DNA of 64,000 nt, taken from Aldrovandia affinis (Eukaryota; Chordata; Actinopteri; Notacanthiformes; Halosauridae). Each line of letters begins with the position of its first letter. The first letter of the stretch is position 1. Under the pieces are notes generated by a model that saw only the letters and a program-made list of their open reading frames with translations, did not search any database and was not told where the DNA came from. Positions 34,415 through 46,036 of this stretch are shown piece by piece. The DNA lies in assembly GCA_029706075.1 (NCBI GenBank), contig JAINUG010000329.1, positions 577,501-641,500 of the forward strand. The letters run 5' to 3'. The translations under genes and the position numbers were made by a program.

Positions 34415-37400
34415 ATGGACCCAGCAGATCCAGACCAGATTCGCTTTGCTCTCGAGCAGCAAGGTGCCATGCTCGGACGGCATCAGAACCATCTGGAGAC
34501 GCTCACCCACCATCTGCAGACTCTCACTTCCAGTTTAGCGGAACTTACCCTGATGCTGCGAGCTCCAACTCCTAACCCCGCACCTCAGCATGCCGCTGCC
34601 ACACCTCAACCCGGGTCTCCCTCTGCGCCGGTGCGCGAACCACGTCTGCCTCCTCCGGAGAGGTACGCAGGTGAACCGGGCGGTTGTCGTGCGTTCCTGA
34701 CTCAGTGCCAGCTGATATTCCAACTGCAGCCATCTACGTTCCCCAGCGAAATTTCCAGGGTCGCCTACGTCATCACTCAACTGACCGGTCGTGCCAAGAC
34801 CTGGGCTACCACTGCGTGGGAGGGGTCTTTTCCCTACTGCCAAAGTTTGGGCTTGTTTTCCGAGGAGATGAGGAGGGTCTTCAATCGGTCTAAACAGGGT
34901 CACGAAGCTGCCCGGGAGATGCTCTACCTACGCCAGGAGGGAAGGTCGGTTTCTGACTACGCCATCCACTTCCAGACCTTGGCTAACTCCTGTGGCTGGG
35001 GAAGGAAGGCGCTTTACGACGCGTTTATCTTTGGGTTATCCGAACATCTCAAGGACGAGATCCTGACACGTGACCTACCTGAGTCTTTCAACGACCTCGT
35101 CAGCCTGGCCATCCGAGTTGACTCCAGGCTTCAGGAGCGTTGCTGTTGGCGTAGCTCCGGGGTTGTTCCTGGCCCTGAGACGGCCGGGTTCAGGTCGCCT
35201 GCCAGAGTCAACAGCCATCCCAGAGCAGCTCCTTCAGGTATCCCTGATCCTGAACCCATGCAGCTGGATCAGGCTCGACTTTCCCGTCAGGAGTGTGACC
35301 GCAGGATGGCTACTAGGTCCTGTCTTTACTGCGGGGAGTCAGGGCACTTCATCTCCAACTGTTCCGTTAAAAGCCAACGCCCACTAGTTGAGAGAGGAGC
35401 ACTAGTGGGTGTCATTCCGATCGAACGCTCCTCCAAACAACGGACCTGCCTGCCTGTGACTATCGAGTGGGAGGGTCAGAGGCGAGAGATCACCGCTCTC
35501 ATTGACTCGGGCGCTGAAGAGAGCTTCCTTGACGCTGGTGTGGCTACCAGGTGGGGAATTCCGGTTTCCAGGCTTTCACGCCCTCTGGTGGCCAACTCAC
35601 TCAACGGGCAAACACTTGCCCACATAACCCATACCAGCTCTTCCTTGACTTTGCGTATCTCCGGCAACCATCAGGAGAGGATAAAGCTGCACATCATCGA
35701 GTCTCCTCACGCACCTATTGTTCTTGGTCATCCCTGGCTTGTTAAGCATAATCCTTCCCTGGAATGGAGCAGTCACAAGATTGTGGGTTGGAGCCCACAA
35801 TGTCTTTCCCAGTGCCTGCAGCAAGCCCATTCTTCTGTTCCGAGTCCCCTGTCTTCTGTTCCGAGTTCCCTGATTTCCGAGAAAGAACCTGACCTGTCTG
35901 TCTTCCCTTCCGAGTATCTGGACCTCAAGGAGGTTTTCAGTAAGTCCCGAGCCACCCGCCTCCCTCCCCATCGTCCCTACGACTGCGCCATCGAACTTTT
36001 GCCCGGTACTATTCCCCCCAAGGGGCGGTTGTTCTCCTTATCCCGTCCCGAGACTGAGACCATGAATGCCTACCTTCAGGAGTCATTGACTGCTGGCATC
36101 ATTCGGCCTTCATCTTCACCCACTGGAGCGGGGTTCTTCTTCGTGGGCAAGAAGGACGGTTCTCTTCGTCCCTGCATTGACTACCGGTCTCTTAATGACA
36201 TTACTGTGAAGAATCGCTACCCTCTCCCCCTCATGACATCAGCATTTGAACAACTTCAAGGAGCCACGGTATTCACGAAGTTGGACCTGCGCAACGCCTA
36301 CCACCTGGTGCGCATTCGTGAGGGGGATGAGTGGAAAACTGCATTTAATACCCCGACAGTTCACTGGGAGTACCTGGTTATGCCGTTCGGGTTAACTAAT
36401 GCCCCTGCCGTTTTCCAGGCATTGATCAATGATGTACTTAGGGATTTCATCAACCAGTTTGTTTTTGTTTATCTAGATGATATTCTTATTTTTTCCAAGA
36501 ATATGGATGAACATGTCACTCATGTCCGCAGAGTTCTCCAGCGTCTTCTGGAGAACAGACTCTATGTGAAACCCGAGAAATGTGATTTTCATTGTCACAC
36601 CACCACCTTCCTGGGCTATGTCATCTCGGCTGGGAGCATCCAGATGGAGCCACAGAAGATCAAGGCCGTCTTGGACTGGCCCCAGCCAGAGAACCGTAAG
36701 GAGTTACAACGCTTTTTGGGTTTTGCTAATTTTTATAGGAGATTCATCAGGAATTACAGCACCCTTGCAGCTCCACTCACCGCTCTCACTTCCATTAAGA
36801 TCCGTTTTCACTGGAACCCTCAAGCAGAAGAAGCTTTCCGGATGCTCAAACAATGCTTTACATCTGATCCCATTCTTATTCATCCCGATCCCACCGCCCA
36901 GTTTATCGTCGAAGTCGATGCTTCCAACATTGGGGCAGGGGCCATTCTATCCCAACGCTCTGCTAAGGATAAGAAGGTTCATCCTTGCGCCTTCTATTCC
37001 CATCGCCTCAGCCCCACGGAGCGGAACTACGACATTGGCAATAGGGAACTGCTCGCGGTCAAGCTCGCTTTAGAGGAATGGAGGCACTGGCTGGAGGGGG
37101 CTGAAGTTCCTTTTCTGGTTTGGACCGACCATAAGAACTTGGAATATTTACATACTGCTAAAAGACTTAATTCCCGTCAGGCTCGTTGGTCGTTGTTTTT
37201 TTCAAGGTTTAATTTCGTCTTATCTTATCGACCTGGGTCTAAGAATACCAAGCCTGATGCTCTTTCTCACCGTTTCGAACCGATCTCCAAGGTTTCCGTC
37301 CCTGACACCATCTTGCCTCGACAGTGCTCGATCAACGGCGTTCAGCTCATCATAGAGTCTACAGTACGCTCCGCCTTGGAGGGAGAGGTCGGTCCCAGTC

Positions 37401-38736
37401 GCTGTCCCTCCAACCGCCTCTTCGTGCCTAGATCTGTTCGATCCCAGGTGCTTCAGTGGGGTCATTCCTCTCGCCTGTCCTGTCATCCGGGCATAAACAG
37501 AACGGTTACGTTTATCCAGAGATGTTTTTGGTGGCCTGCCATGGCCCAGGATATTAGGAGCTTTATTTCTGCCTGCTCTGTCTGTGCCCAGAACAAGAAT
37601 TCCCATCAGCATCCCTCTGGTTTATTACAGCCCCTACCCATCCCTCACCGCCCTTGGTCCCACATAGCTCTTGACTTTGTCACTGGTTTACCCCCCTCCA
37701 ACAACAACACCGCCATTATGACTGTTATTGATCGATTTTCTAAGGCTGCACATTTTATTCCTTTACCCAAACTTCCCTCTGCTAAGGAGACAGCCACACT
37801 CATTATCCAACATGTTTTTCGGTTACATGGTATCCCCAATAATATTGTGTCCGACAGAGGTCCCCAGTTTATCGCCAAGTTTTGGAAAGCTTTTTGTTTA
37901 CTTATTGGTTCATCCATTAGTCTTTCTTCAGGTTTTCATCCCCAATCTAATGGCCAGACAGAGCGGGCTAATCAAGTCATTGAGACGGTTCTGCGCTGTC
38001 TGTGTTCTCGTAACCCCTCCTCTTGGAGCCAACAACTTCCCTGGGCAGAGTATGCCATCAACTCCAAACCTCTTCCTCATCCCAAATGTCCCCTTTTGAA
38101 TGTTCCCTGGGTTACCAACCACCTTTGTTTCCCAGCCAGGAGGAGGAGGTGGGAGTCCCTTCTGCTCAGTTAGTCGTCCGTCGATGTCGCTGCACCTGGA
38201 ACCTCACATGCCGAAACCTTCTCCGAGCCAGTGCCCGTATGAAAGAGACTGCGGACAAAGGATGCTCCAAGGCTCCCTGGTACCATATTGGGCAGCGGGT
38301 CTGGTTGACCACCAGAGACATTCCCCTAAAGATTGACCATCGTAAGCTTGCACCCCGTTTTATTGGACCCTTTCCCATAATTAAGATCATCAGCCCCACT
38401 GCAGTTCGATTAAGGTTACCTCACACCATGAAACGGATTCACCCCACTTTCCATGTTTCCCGCCTCAAACCCCTTGTAACCCACTCTTTGTGTCCCGCCC
38501 CTGAGCCACCCCCACCCCCCCGTCTTATTGAGGGGGGTGAGGCTTATAGTGTCAGCAAGCTGTTGGACGTTCATCGTCGGGGCCGTGGTCTCCAATACCT
38601 TGTGGATTGGGAGGGCTACGGTCCCGAGGAAAGAAGTTGGATCCCCTCCCGCTTTGTCCTGGATAAAACTTTGATAAGGGACTTTCATATGCTTAAACCT
38701 GTGCCTCCTGTTAAAACGCCAAGAGGCGTTTCGTAG
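34415..38736 (+). pseudogene. Gypsy gag-pol polyprotein, one frameshift
   Basis: Starts with [11 protein letters not shown]. Gag has a coiled N-terminus and capsid region ([20 protein letters not shown]) and a zinc knuckle [14 protein letters not shown] at about residue 303. Protease has [10 protein letters not shown] (Asp at about residue 364). RT has a YLDD box (first Asp at about residue 688), and RNase H starts near [12 protein letters not shown]. Integrase has an H2C2 zinc region near 37455-37590, [15 protein letters not shown] and [11 protein letters not shown]. The frame runs open from 34415 into integrase and shifts by one base at about 38065-38090. It continues in the next frame through the integrase C-terminus to a chromodomain (YSVSKLLDVHRRGRGLQYLV, DWEGYGPEERSW; 38549-38690) and a stop at 38734-38736. 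The chromodomain would direct integration to marked chromatin. Apart from the one shift I see no damage. Confidence 0.9.
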
Positions 38737-38756
38737 GGGGGGGGGGGGCGGGGTAC
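38735..38756 (+). promoter_or_regulatory. Gypsy polypurine tract
   Basis: A run of G broken by one C lies between the pol stop codon and the 3' LTR. It is the expected plus-strand primer site. The homopolymer may be of uncertain length in the assembly. Confidence 0.8.
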
Positions 38757-39718
38757 TGTTATATTCTGAGTATCTGTTCTGTTGTTTTTTGTACTTTGTT
38801 TATTTTTCATCAGTCATTATTCATTATTCTTTATTCAGTATTGCTTTTTCATCGTTCTGTCACGTTCTGGTCCCTGTCTGTCTTTGTCCGTTTATTTCGA
38901 GATCCACTCCTTGTCTTGTCATGCACTTCGGGTAGTTCTACATTTCGGGTTTTCTCCGTCTTCGCTTATTATCTCGTTTTCTTCCTTCTTACTTTCTAGA
39001 TTGCACTTTGTATATATTAGTTAGATGTATATAGTACTAACCTACTAATCTACTAACATTAGGGATTTAGATTAAGTTACTAACACTACTAATCACTAAT
39101 TATCTCACGCTTCTGACTATCGCTGTCATTCTCTCTCATTATCATATCCCTGTTAGCTTTTCACTTTCCCTTTCATTCGCACGCAGCTTATCTCTTTGCA
39201 TACCTCCCCTTCTAGCTATGCACGTGCCTGCCTGATCTCCCAGGTCGTTTATTGTCTATATGTTTGTATGTTTCCCAGTCTGTGTCTTGCGTTGTCCCTC
39301 GTTATTGGATTAACGATTCCCAATGTGTACACCTGTGTTCCTACCTCTCTCTCCTTCCAGTCACACCTGATTCCTATTGTTTTACCCTTTCCGTTTTGTA
39401 TATCTGTTCCGCGTTTATGTTCCTTCCCTGTCAGAACGTTGATCCTTATTCCCTGAGCCTACTCTTCTTCAGCCAGTGTTTATTGATTTTTCCGAGACAT
39501 CCCTTCTGTTTACTACTCCAAGCCTGCCTAGCGATTCTGTTTGTTTGCCTATCTGCCTACCTGTGTTTTGACTTTTTGGACTGCCTTTTTGTGACTACTC
39601 TCTGCTTATTGATTCTGTACCTTCGCTTCATCTGATTCCTGGTTTTGACTCCTGCTTCCCAATAAACGACTCTTTTGCCTTATCCTGATCTGCGTCTGGG
39701 TCCTTATCCTGATCGTCA
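38757..39718 (+). repeat. Gypsy 3' LTR
   Basis: 962 bp, TGTTATATTC...GATCGTCA. It carries the same GTCAGAACGT block (about 39430). Confidence 0.9.
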
Positions 39719-39989
39719 TAGTTAGCTAGTAGCCTACTCCATCCCTCTCTGCATCTCTTCTCTCTGTCAACGTTTTTTGTACACTGTCAGAGTGACGGAT
39801 GGGGCAGTACCAAGTCACAGCACCTCACCTGTGATTGGCTAGACCTAAACTGTCATTTGGGGCAGCTCTAGTCACTGATTCATCATTTAAAAAAACTGAA
39901 ATAATATCCTGAGTTCAGTATTTTTCTTGGGGGTAGGACTGCACAAATGTCTCATGCAATAAAGCTAGACATTAAAGCATTCTAGCAAC
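39719..39989. other. No recognised feature
   Basis: Between the Gypsy 3' LTR and the CR1 LINE. Nothing supported. Confidence 0.4.
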
Positions 39990-41500
39990 CCATTATTTCA
40001 TGTGGGTTACATATCCCAGCATCCTGTTGGCCTTTTTCACTGCTGTAGCACACTGCTTTGATGCAGATACTTTGATCAACTACAATTCTAAGTCTTTTTC
40101 AAATTGGACACCTATTAATTTTTCTCCTCACATAATATACTCCTGTCTTATGTTTTTCCATGCATAACCTTACATTTAGCAATATTGAATGTCATCTGCC
40201 ATGTTTCTGCCCATTCTTGGATTTTGTTTGAATCATCTTGGATTATGTTAGTTGATTTCAAAGAGTTTCCCCAACTCCCAAGTTTAGTATCATCTGCAAA
40301 TGTAACTATTTTGCTACTAACATCCCTATCAAGATCATTTATGTAAATAAGAAAGAGCAGAGGTCCCAGCACCGATCCCTGCGGGACACCACTGCCCACA
40401 GCACCTAGGTCAGATACGGCCCAACTTACTGTACTCTTTGTATTCGCCCTTGCAGCCAATTATGAACCCACTCTGAAACTACTCCTGAAATTCCTACTGA
40501 ATTCATTTTAACAATGAGCCTCTCATGTGGTACCTTGTCAAATGCTTTCTGAAAGTCCAAATATATAATATCATATAAAATCAATACACGTTGTAGCCTC
40601 TTCAAAAAAGTCCAGGAGGTGACCTCCATTTGAGGAAACCATGTTGGCTCTCCCTTAAAATACTATTATTTTTCAAGAATGATTCCAACTTGTTCCTAAT
40701 AATACATTCCAGTATTTTACATGCAATGCAAGTTATACTGACAAGGCCTATAGTTCCCTGGGTCAGTACAGTACAGTCCCCATTCTTATATATTGGAATT
40801 ATACTACCCTACATCCAGTCATCTGGTATTTCTCCCGTGTTTATGGATTGCATAAAAATACCTGTCTATGGTTTATATATAATTTCCTCAAGTTCTTTGA
40901 ATACTCTGGGATATGTGCTATCAGGGCCGGCTGCCTTATTTTATATTGCCTTATATATATACATTTTTGTGGTTTTTGTAGTACTTCTATGTCCCTTATC
41001 TCAGTCTTCCAAAAGATTCTGTGCATTGGCTATACATTTAGTCATATCTATAACCTCTTCTCTAGTAAAGTTCTCAACAAAGTAAGTGTTTAGTGTGTTA
41101 GCAATATCCATATTATTATTATAAAAGTTCCTTCCTTCCTTCTTAATGCACTTACCCTCATCATTAGCATTCCTTTTTCTACTACAATATTGAAAAAACA
41201 TCTTAGGATTACTTTTCGCATCTTGGGAAATTTTCCACCTTTTAGCTGTTCTTATTTCCTTTTTAGCCTTAGCCTGCATATTACAATAATCTAACTTGTT
41301 TCTCTCTGAGTTTTTCTTTTTATATATTTTGTACAGTTGCTTCTTTTGCCTCAAAATCTCCTGTAAAGATTTAGCCATCCACTGTGGAGACAGTTTTTTT
41401 AATCCTATTTTACACTGTACATCTACAATAACCCTTTTAAATTTTGTACATTTTTCATTCACAGTACTGCAATCTAGAAGTTTTACCCAATCTTAATTAT
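39990..41500 (-). mobile_element. CR1-clade LINE, decayed
   Basis: Reading the minus strand from 41462: an endonuclease-RT linker region (LSPQWMAKSLQEILRQKKQL, KWSISQ-like basic stretch, MFFQYCSRKRNANDEGKCIK), then RT pieces: YLDFQKAFDKVPHERLIVKM (about 40560), [20 protein letters not shown] (about 40390) and [11 protein letters not shown] (FADD catalytic box, about 40300). After these, EKDL...VVDQS (about 40100) and a piece near 40020 resembling the CR1 KKAN..LGY block. Several stops and frameshifts separate them. The endonuclease and the 3' tail are missing. Confidence 0.85.
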
Positions 41501-42605
41501 TTAAATTCTGTCTCATTTTAGAGTCAGCTCATCTGAAGTTAAAAATTCTAGAGTTAGAGGAGGCTGTCTTACTTACAATAATAAAGGTGTGCATTGTGAT
41601 TGGTATTGTGATTGGTATTTTCAGTTTTTATTTATTCAAAAATTGGTGGATCATCTTATCAGATGGTTCAGTTGGTTCCCTTGATGCTACACTGTGTAGA
41701 TCACTCAGGATGTGTCATTTATTGACTCATCTTCATAAAAAAGAATCCCACAAACAACTCATAATGTCAAACACGTTGATTTCTTATTTACCCAAGATGA
41801 GCGCAGGGTTATTACAGGGCGATTGTCCATTGACGGGACACCCCCCCTCCCCTACGACCTTGCCCATGACAGGCGGTCAATAAATATATGTCATTTTAAA
41901 AGGATCACTTTGAAGGATATGCCAGTGTTTTAAATATGTATTCTTGATATTACTGGTTTTGGGAGTATAAACCAGGATTTGCTTGATTCTTGCGTTTTTG
42001 TGTTTTGTAGACAACAAACAAAAGTTTGCTAGTTTTATGTTCCAATCTTTGTTTTGCTGCATCAAGCCAAAACATTTTTTATTCTCTGTCTATAAATTTT
42101 GTCAGCATGTGGTTTTTTTTCTTCATAATTGACTTTTGTGTCACAGATTATTTTTAACCTGGTAAATTGATTTAAATGGACTTTCCTTCAAAGTTGGGGG
42201 GGTGGTTTAACATGTAACAGAGTGCTTAGTTTTTTTAGTTTAGTGTAAAAATGTAAAAGAGTGTTTTGGTTTGTGGGTTTAGTGTAAAAATGTAAAATTT
42301 CACAAACAAAAAAATTCACTGTTAAATTGTTCGTACAACCATTAAATATTGTAGTACAAAATATGTGATACATGTTTCATCGTGTGCTACACGTAATGTC
42401 ACTGTAAAAGGACTAGTAGAGAGAATACCACAGACTCAGTAGAATCATTGAACACATCTGAAATTTATTGATGAATACAAACTGTAAATGACAACATAGG
42501 TTACCTTTGAATGAAAGCAAAAATTAGCTAAAAAAGAAAAAAGAGTCCTGCAAAACAAACTGCAGTGTTCCTCACCTGGCTAAGAAAAAAAAGCAAAACA
42601 AAGGA
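41501..42605. other. AT-rich flank of the second DD35E transposase
   Basis: A direct repeat of TTTAGTGTAAAAATGTAAAA occurs at about 42239 and 42279. The stretch probably includes the 3' non-coding end of the element whose transposase begins at 42606. No inverted ends identified. Confidence 0.35.
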
Positions 42606-43627
42606 TCAATCACTCATCATTCCCATCAACCCTGTCTTGTGGATTTGGCCACAGGTTCTCATCCATATCAACATGGATGCTTTCATTCGAATCCAGGCCT
42701 GACACTGGTCTGCTGTGATGTTATTGCATGTGACATCCATGGCCTGGAGAAGGGTCACTTGTTGATGCAGACGCCTATCATATACTTTCCACCTCCATGT
42801 GGAGAAAAATTCCACTATTGGGTTTAGGAAAGGAGAGTATGGGGGCAAGTACACGGTGATGAATTGTGGATGGGCCTGAAACCATGCCTGCACCAGTTGA
42901 GCATGTTGGAACCTGACATTGTCCCACACAATGACATATATCACACCAACAGCTCTACAGACTAGAGTTAGTTCATCAAGGAAGGCAACAAGGAGCTCTG
43001 CATTGTATGCGCCAATACGAGGTCTGCGCCCCACCACACCATCTTCTGATATAACCGCACACATGCTGATGTTGGCCCCATGTTGTCCGGGTACTTGGAT
43101 GGTTGCCCACTGGCCAATGAAATTCCGACCTCTCCTCCTTGTCTTGGCCAGGTTGAAGCCTGCCTCATCCACAAAAACTAATTTGTGATGGTTTTCGTCA
43201 GCATCCAGGGCCATCACCCTCTATGTAAAAAGACATGTTGGAAAGAGAATGATTGATTACAGTACAATGATGGGGAATTTTTCACAAACAGGCATCATGA
43301 AACTGAACATACCTGAACATACTCAATCCTCAGTTGCTTCACTCTGTCTGCATTTCTCTCAAAAGGCACACGGTACAATTGTTTTAGGGACACCTGGTGC
43401 CTTTTCAGAACAAGTGCAATGGTCGGAAAACTTATGGCTTCCACATTGTTGAAGATGTCTTCATTGTCTTGGATGTGCTGTCTGATTTCTGTAAGGCGAA
43501 TGTCATTTCTGGCCCGGACCAAGTTGACCACAGCCCGCTCTTGTTCGTCTGTCATGACTCTGCCTCTGCCTCCACTATTGGGTCTAGTCTCAATTCTGTA
43601 GGGAGAATTACAGGAAGAACATGCCAT
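42606..43627 (-). pseudogene. IS630/Tc1-like DD35E transposase, copy 2
   Basis: Two exons: about 43627-43313 (MACSSCNSPYRIETR, GRVMTDEQERAVVNLVRARN, a helix-turn-helix-like part, YRVPFERNADRVKQLR) and 43220-42606. A 92-bp GT-AG intron (43221-43312) falls at the same phase-0 position as in copy 1: after EYVQ here, after QYVL there. Spliced length is about 309 residues. Catalytic motifs are FVDEAGFN and VWDN, but the third acidic residue is changed: LNPIVEFF where copy 1 has LNPIE, so GAG has become GTG (Val). No stop or frameshift is visible. It could make a full-length protein but probably a catalytically dead one. Alternatively the following Glu (one residue on) might substitute; I consider that unlikely. 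Confidence 0.8.
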
Positions 43628-43740
43628 CATACTGTAGAACACATTTTCATAGTCACATTACCTACTCTGTGCTACACATTGGCATGCAGTGTACCGTAAT
43701 TTGACAATTAAACCAGAGGCTAAATGCACTAAATAGAACA

Positions 43741-44213
43741 AGAATTACATTTTACATTTTACATTTTAAGCAGATGCTCTTATCCAGAGTGACTTACAAG
43801 ATGTGCATTAAAACATTGTAAGAACAATCATTGTTCGCGCAAGAGATCAGTGCAGTAATACAGCAACAGACATCATTGTTGGCAGCTGCATACCATACCT
43901 GTAACACTCGGAAGGAAAAGGTTAGAATTTTTTTTTTGTTATTAGTTTTTTTTGTTTGAGGAAGTCCAAAGTTTTAGAACACCCCCATTTTCCAGTTTTT
44001 ACAGAAATTTAAGCGGTTCAAGTGCAGTGTATAACCTGAAATGGTACAAGGGTAAGCGGTAAACTGCCAGAGGTAAAAAGAAAATTTAAAAAAGTTAAAA
44101 TAATGTAAATTATAATGGGGGTGTTCTAAAACTTTTGACTGGTATTGTATACAAAAAGTATTAAACAAGTAGGCAGTGGTGATGACAATGGCTAGATGTA
44201 CAGAATTCAGTGG
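43741..44213 (-). mobile_element. Minus-strand L2, 3' end piece
   Basis: Reverse complement of the L2 3' tail (TTTTAAGCAGATGCTCTTATC, then the CAGTGTTAC-like block), broken by a Tc1 MITE at 43965-44145. It continues as 3' UTR (CTAGATGTACAGAATTCAGTG) to 44213. The rest of the same L2 lies at 48113-48906. Confidence 0.8.
43965..44145. mobile_element. Tc1-type MITE
   Basis: About 180 bp with inverted ends AAAGTTTTAGAACACCCCCA and complement, the same family of ends as the Tc1 at 9103-11589. The interior is also similar to that element (GGTTATGCACTGGG versus GTGTATAACCTGAAATGGTAC). No coding capacity. The outermost left bases are altered. Confidence 0.8.
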
Positions 44214-44816
44214 TTGTGTGCATTCGATCACGGTAAGAGTAATCTCGTTGCGTTCTAATAAGTATTGGTTACTCGGCGTTAGACTTTGTGTGTAGTTTTC
44301 TGCGTTCGCTGCCTGTTTTCACTTGTTGCAGTAGCAGCTCTCGTTACTTTGTTAGCTTAATTAGTAGCTTGTTGCTTTTGTTCCACAGTTTGTTAGTTCC
44401 GATTACTAGCTTCAGTCGCTGCTTAGAAGATTTAGTTCAAAGTTGATTGATACTTAGCGTTTCAATCGGTTTTGTTTTAACAGGCGTTGCACCCATGTCT
44501 GTAGTTGATTAGTGGGAGGAACCTGTGAGTTGGTAATTAGTCTGTATTGTTGTCAGGGGGCATTCGCCACATATAAGCAACCATAGTTGTGGATAGTGGT
44601 AGCTTTTCGCGGCAGCCTCACCTTCCTAGCCTCACTGAACAAAGACTCGGCAGACAAAGACGAAGGAGTCTACCTGCAGGAGTCCACTGAGGGGGGCCAG
44701 CTAGGGAGTGCTCGCCGCACGATAAGTATCATAGTTTTGTATCTCCCTGTTCTACGTCCTCTGCATCTAACACTACATGCTACCTCCCTATCTCAGTCCA
44801 TGTCTCCTCTTCTAGA

Positions 44817-45579
44817 TTGCCTAGAAGGAGAGATTCTACTCACACCCAAAACCTCTCCAATCTCATCCACCCTCTTAGATCTCCCGGTGTTGACGTGGTG
44901 GTAGCAGGCAGACTATGGAACTGCCAGTCCGCTGTCCAGAAGGCCGATTTCATCTTGGCCCAGACCTCCCTACTCTCCCTGCAGTTCCTGGCGCTCACGG
45001 AGATGTGGATCACTCCACAGAACACGGCCACCCCTGCTGCTCTCTCCGCTGCCTACACCTTCTCCCACACTCCACGACCCACAGGTAGAGGTGGAGGGAC
45101 AGGTATACTGATCTCCCCCCTGTGGAGATTTGGTATTGTTCCTCTTCCTCACTTCTCACCCTCCTCCGTTGAATTTCATGCTGTCACTGTCACTGTTCCA
45201 TGTAAACTGCACATAATTGTTCTTTATCGCCATCTAGGTCCACTGGGGAGTTTCCTAGATAAGATGGATGCCCTACTCAGTGCTTTCCCTAAGGATGGCA
45301 CTCCCATCTTACTCCTCGGTGACTTCAACCTGCCGCTGGAGACCTCTCAGGCCTCTGCATTCCTCCCCCTGCTTCAGTCCTTCGACTTCACCTTGGCTGA
45401 ATCCCCATCCACCCACAAGGCAGGTAACCAACTGGACCTGATCTTCACTAGGAACTGCGCATCACCCAACATTACGGTATCTCCTCTACATGTGTCTGAC
45501 CATTGCTTTCTGTCTTTCTCCCTCCCCCTCCCCTCTGTGCCTAAACCATCCTCACCATCCTCACTGTCCTTGTCCGTCG
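44817..45579 (+). pseudogene. L2 ORF2 endonuclease part
   Basis: AP-type endonuclease that nicks target DNA for target-primed reverse transcription. Visible motifs: LALTEMWITP (catalytic Glu), GRGGGTGILIS, LLLGDFNLPL, NQLDLIFTRN and VSDHCFLSF (SDH motif). The frame is open from 44817 until the solo LTR at 45580. After removing the 457 bp of LTR plus duplication, the same frame continues at 46037, so the LTR is what breaks it here. Confidence 0.85.
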
Positions 45580-46032
45580 TGTGGGAATTTATTAGTGTGT
45601 TTGTCTTCTGACCTGACTGTGAATTAATGTACAGAAATTATGTTTTGCAACTATGACCCTTTGTTCTCGCAGAAGTGGCAGACTAGCTCGGGGGGCCCTG
45701 TTTTCTTAATCTTGCACCTGTTTTCACAAGGTTAAGATAAGAACGAAGACAGTGCCCACTGTCTTCGAAGACAGATGATGTAACTTGTTGCTGATTGTAG
45801 AGCCTGAACCGAAGGGGGTCAGCCAATCAGCAAGGACCTGAGGGGGAAAAAGACAAAGTTTGAAGCTCGCCGCCAGAAGCGCTTCCCGAAAGACGGCTCT
45901 ACAAATCAGTTGGGAGATTTGTGTAGTTTTCTTTTGATCCTTGTTACTTGTCTCTAATAAATTCTGAGTTAAGGATTATTTGGTCTTAGTATTTTGCCTC
46001 CTCACCGACACCTCCTTTGATACACGCTAACA
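45580..46032 (+). mobile_element. Solo LTR inside the L2 endonuclease-RT gene
   Basis: 453 bp, TGTGGGAATT...GCTAACA, flanked by GTCG (45576-45579 and 46033-46036). AATAAA near 45956 indicates plus orientation. An 11-bp perfect hairpin with a 2-nt spacer lies at 45744-45767 (CGAAGACAGTG arms). No internal region remains. Superfamily not determined; a 4-bp duplication fits retroviral or Gypsy-type integration. Confidence 0.85.
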
Positions 46033-46036
46033 GTCG

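Larger units (their letters stand above)
33447..39718 (+). mobile_element. Ty3/Gypsy chromovirus, full length
   Basis: Two LTRs flank one gag-pol region ending in a chromodomain. The LTRs differ by roughly 17 substitutions and two indels over about 950 bp (counted by eye), so the insertion is fairly recent. I see no clear target duplication (GTTGG before, TAGTT after). A related solo LTR is at 58588-59319. Confidence 0.92.

Noticed and set aside
35363-35412. Inverted repeat CCCACTAGT in the Gypsy gag region
   Set aside because: Nine-base arms within coding sequence; likely chance.
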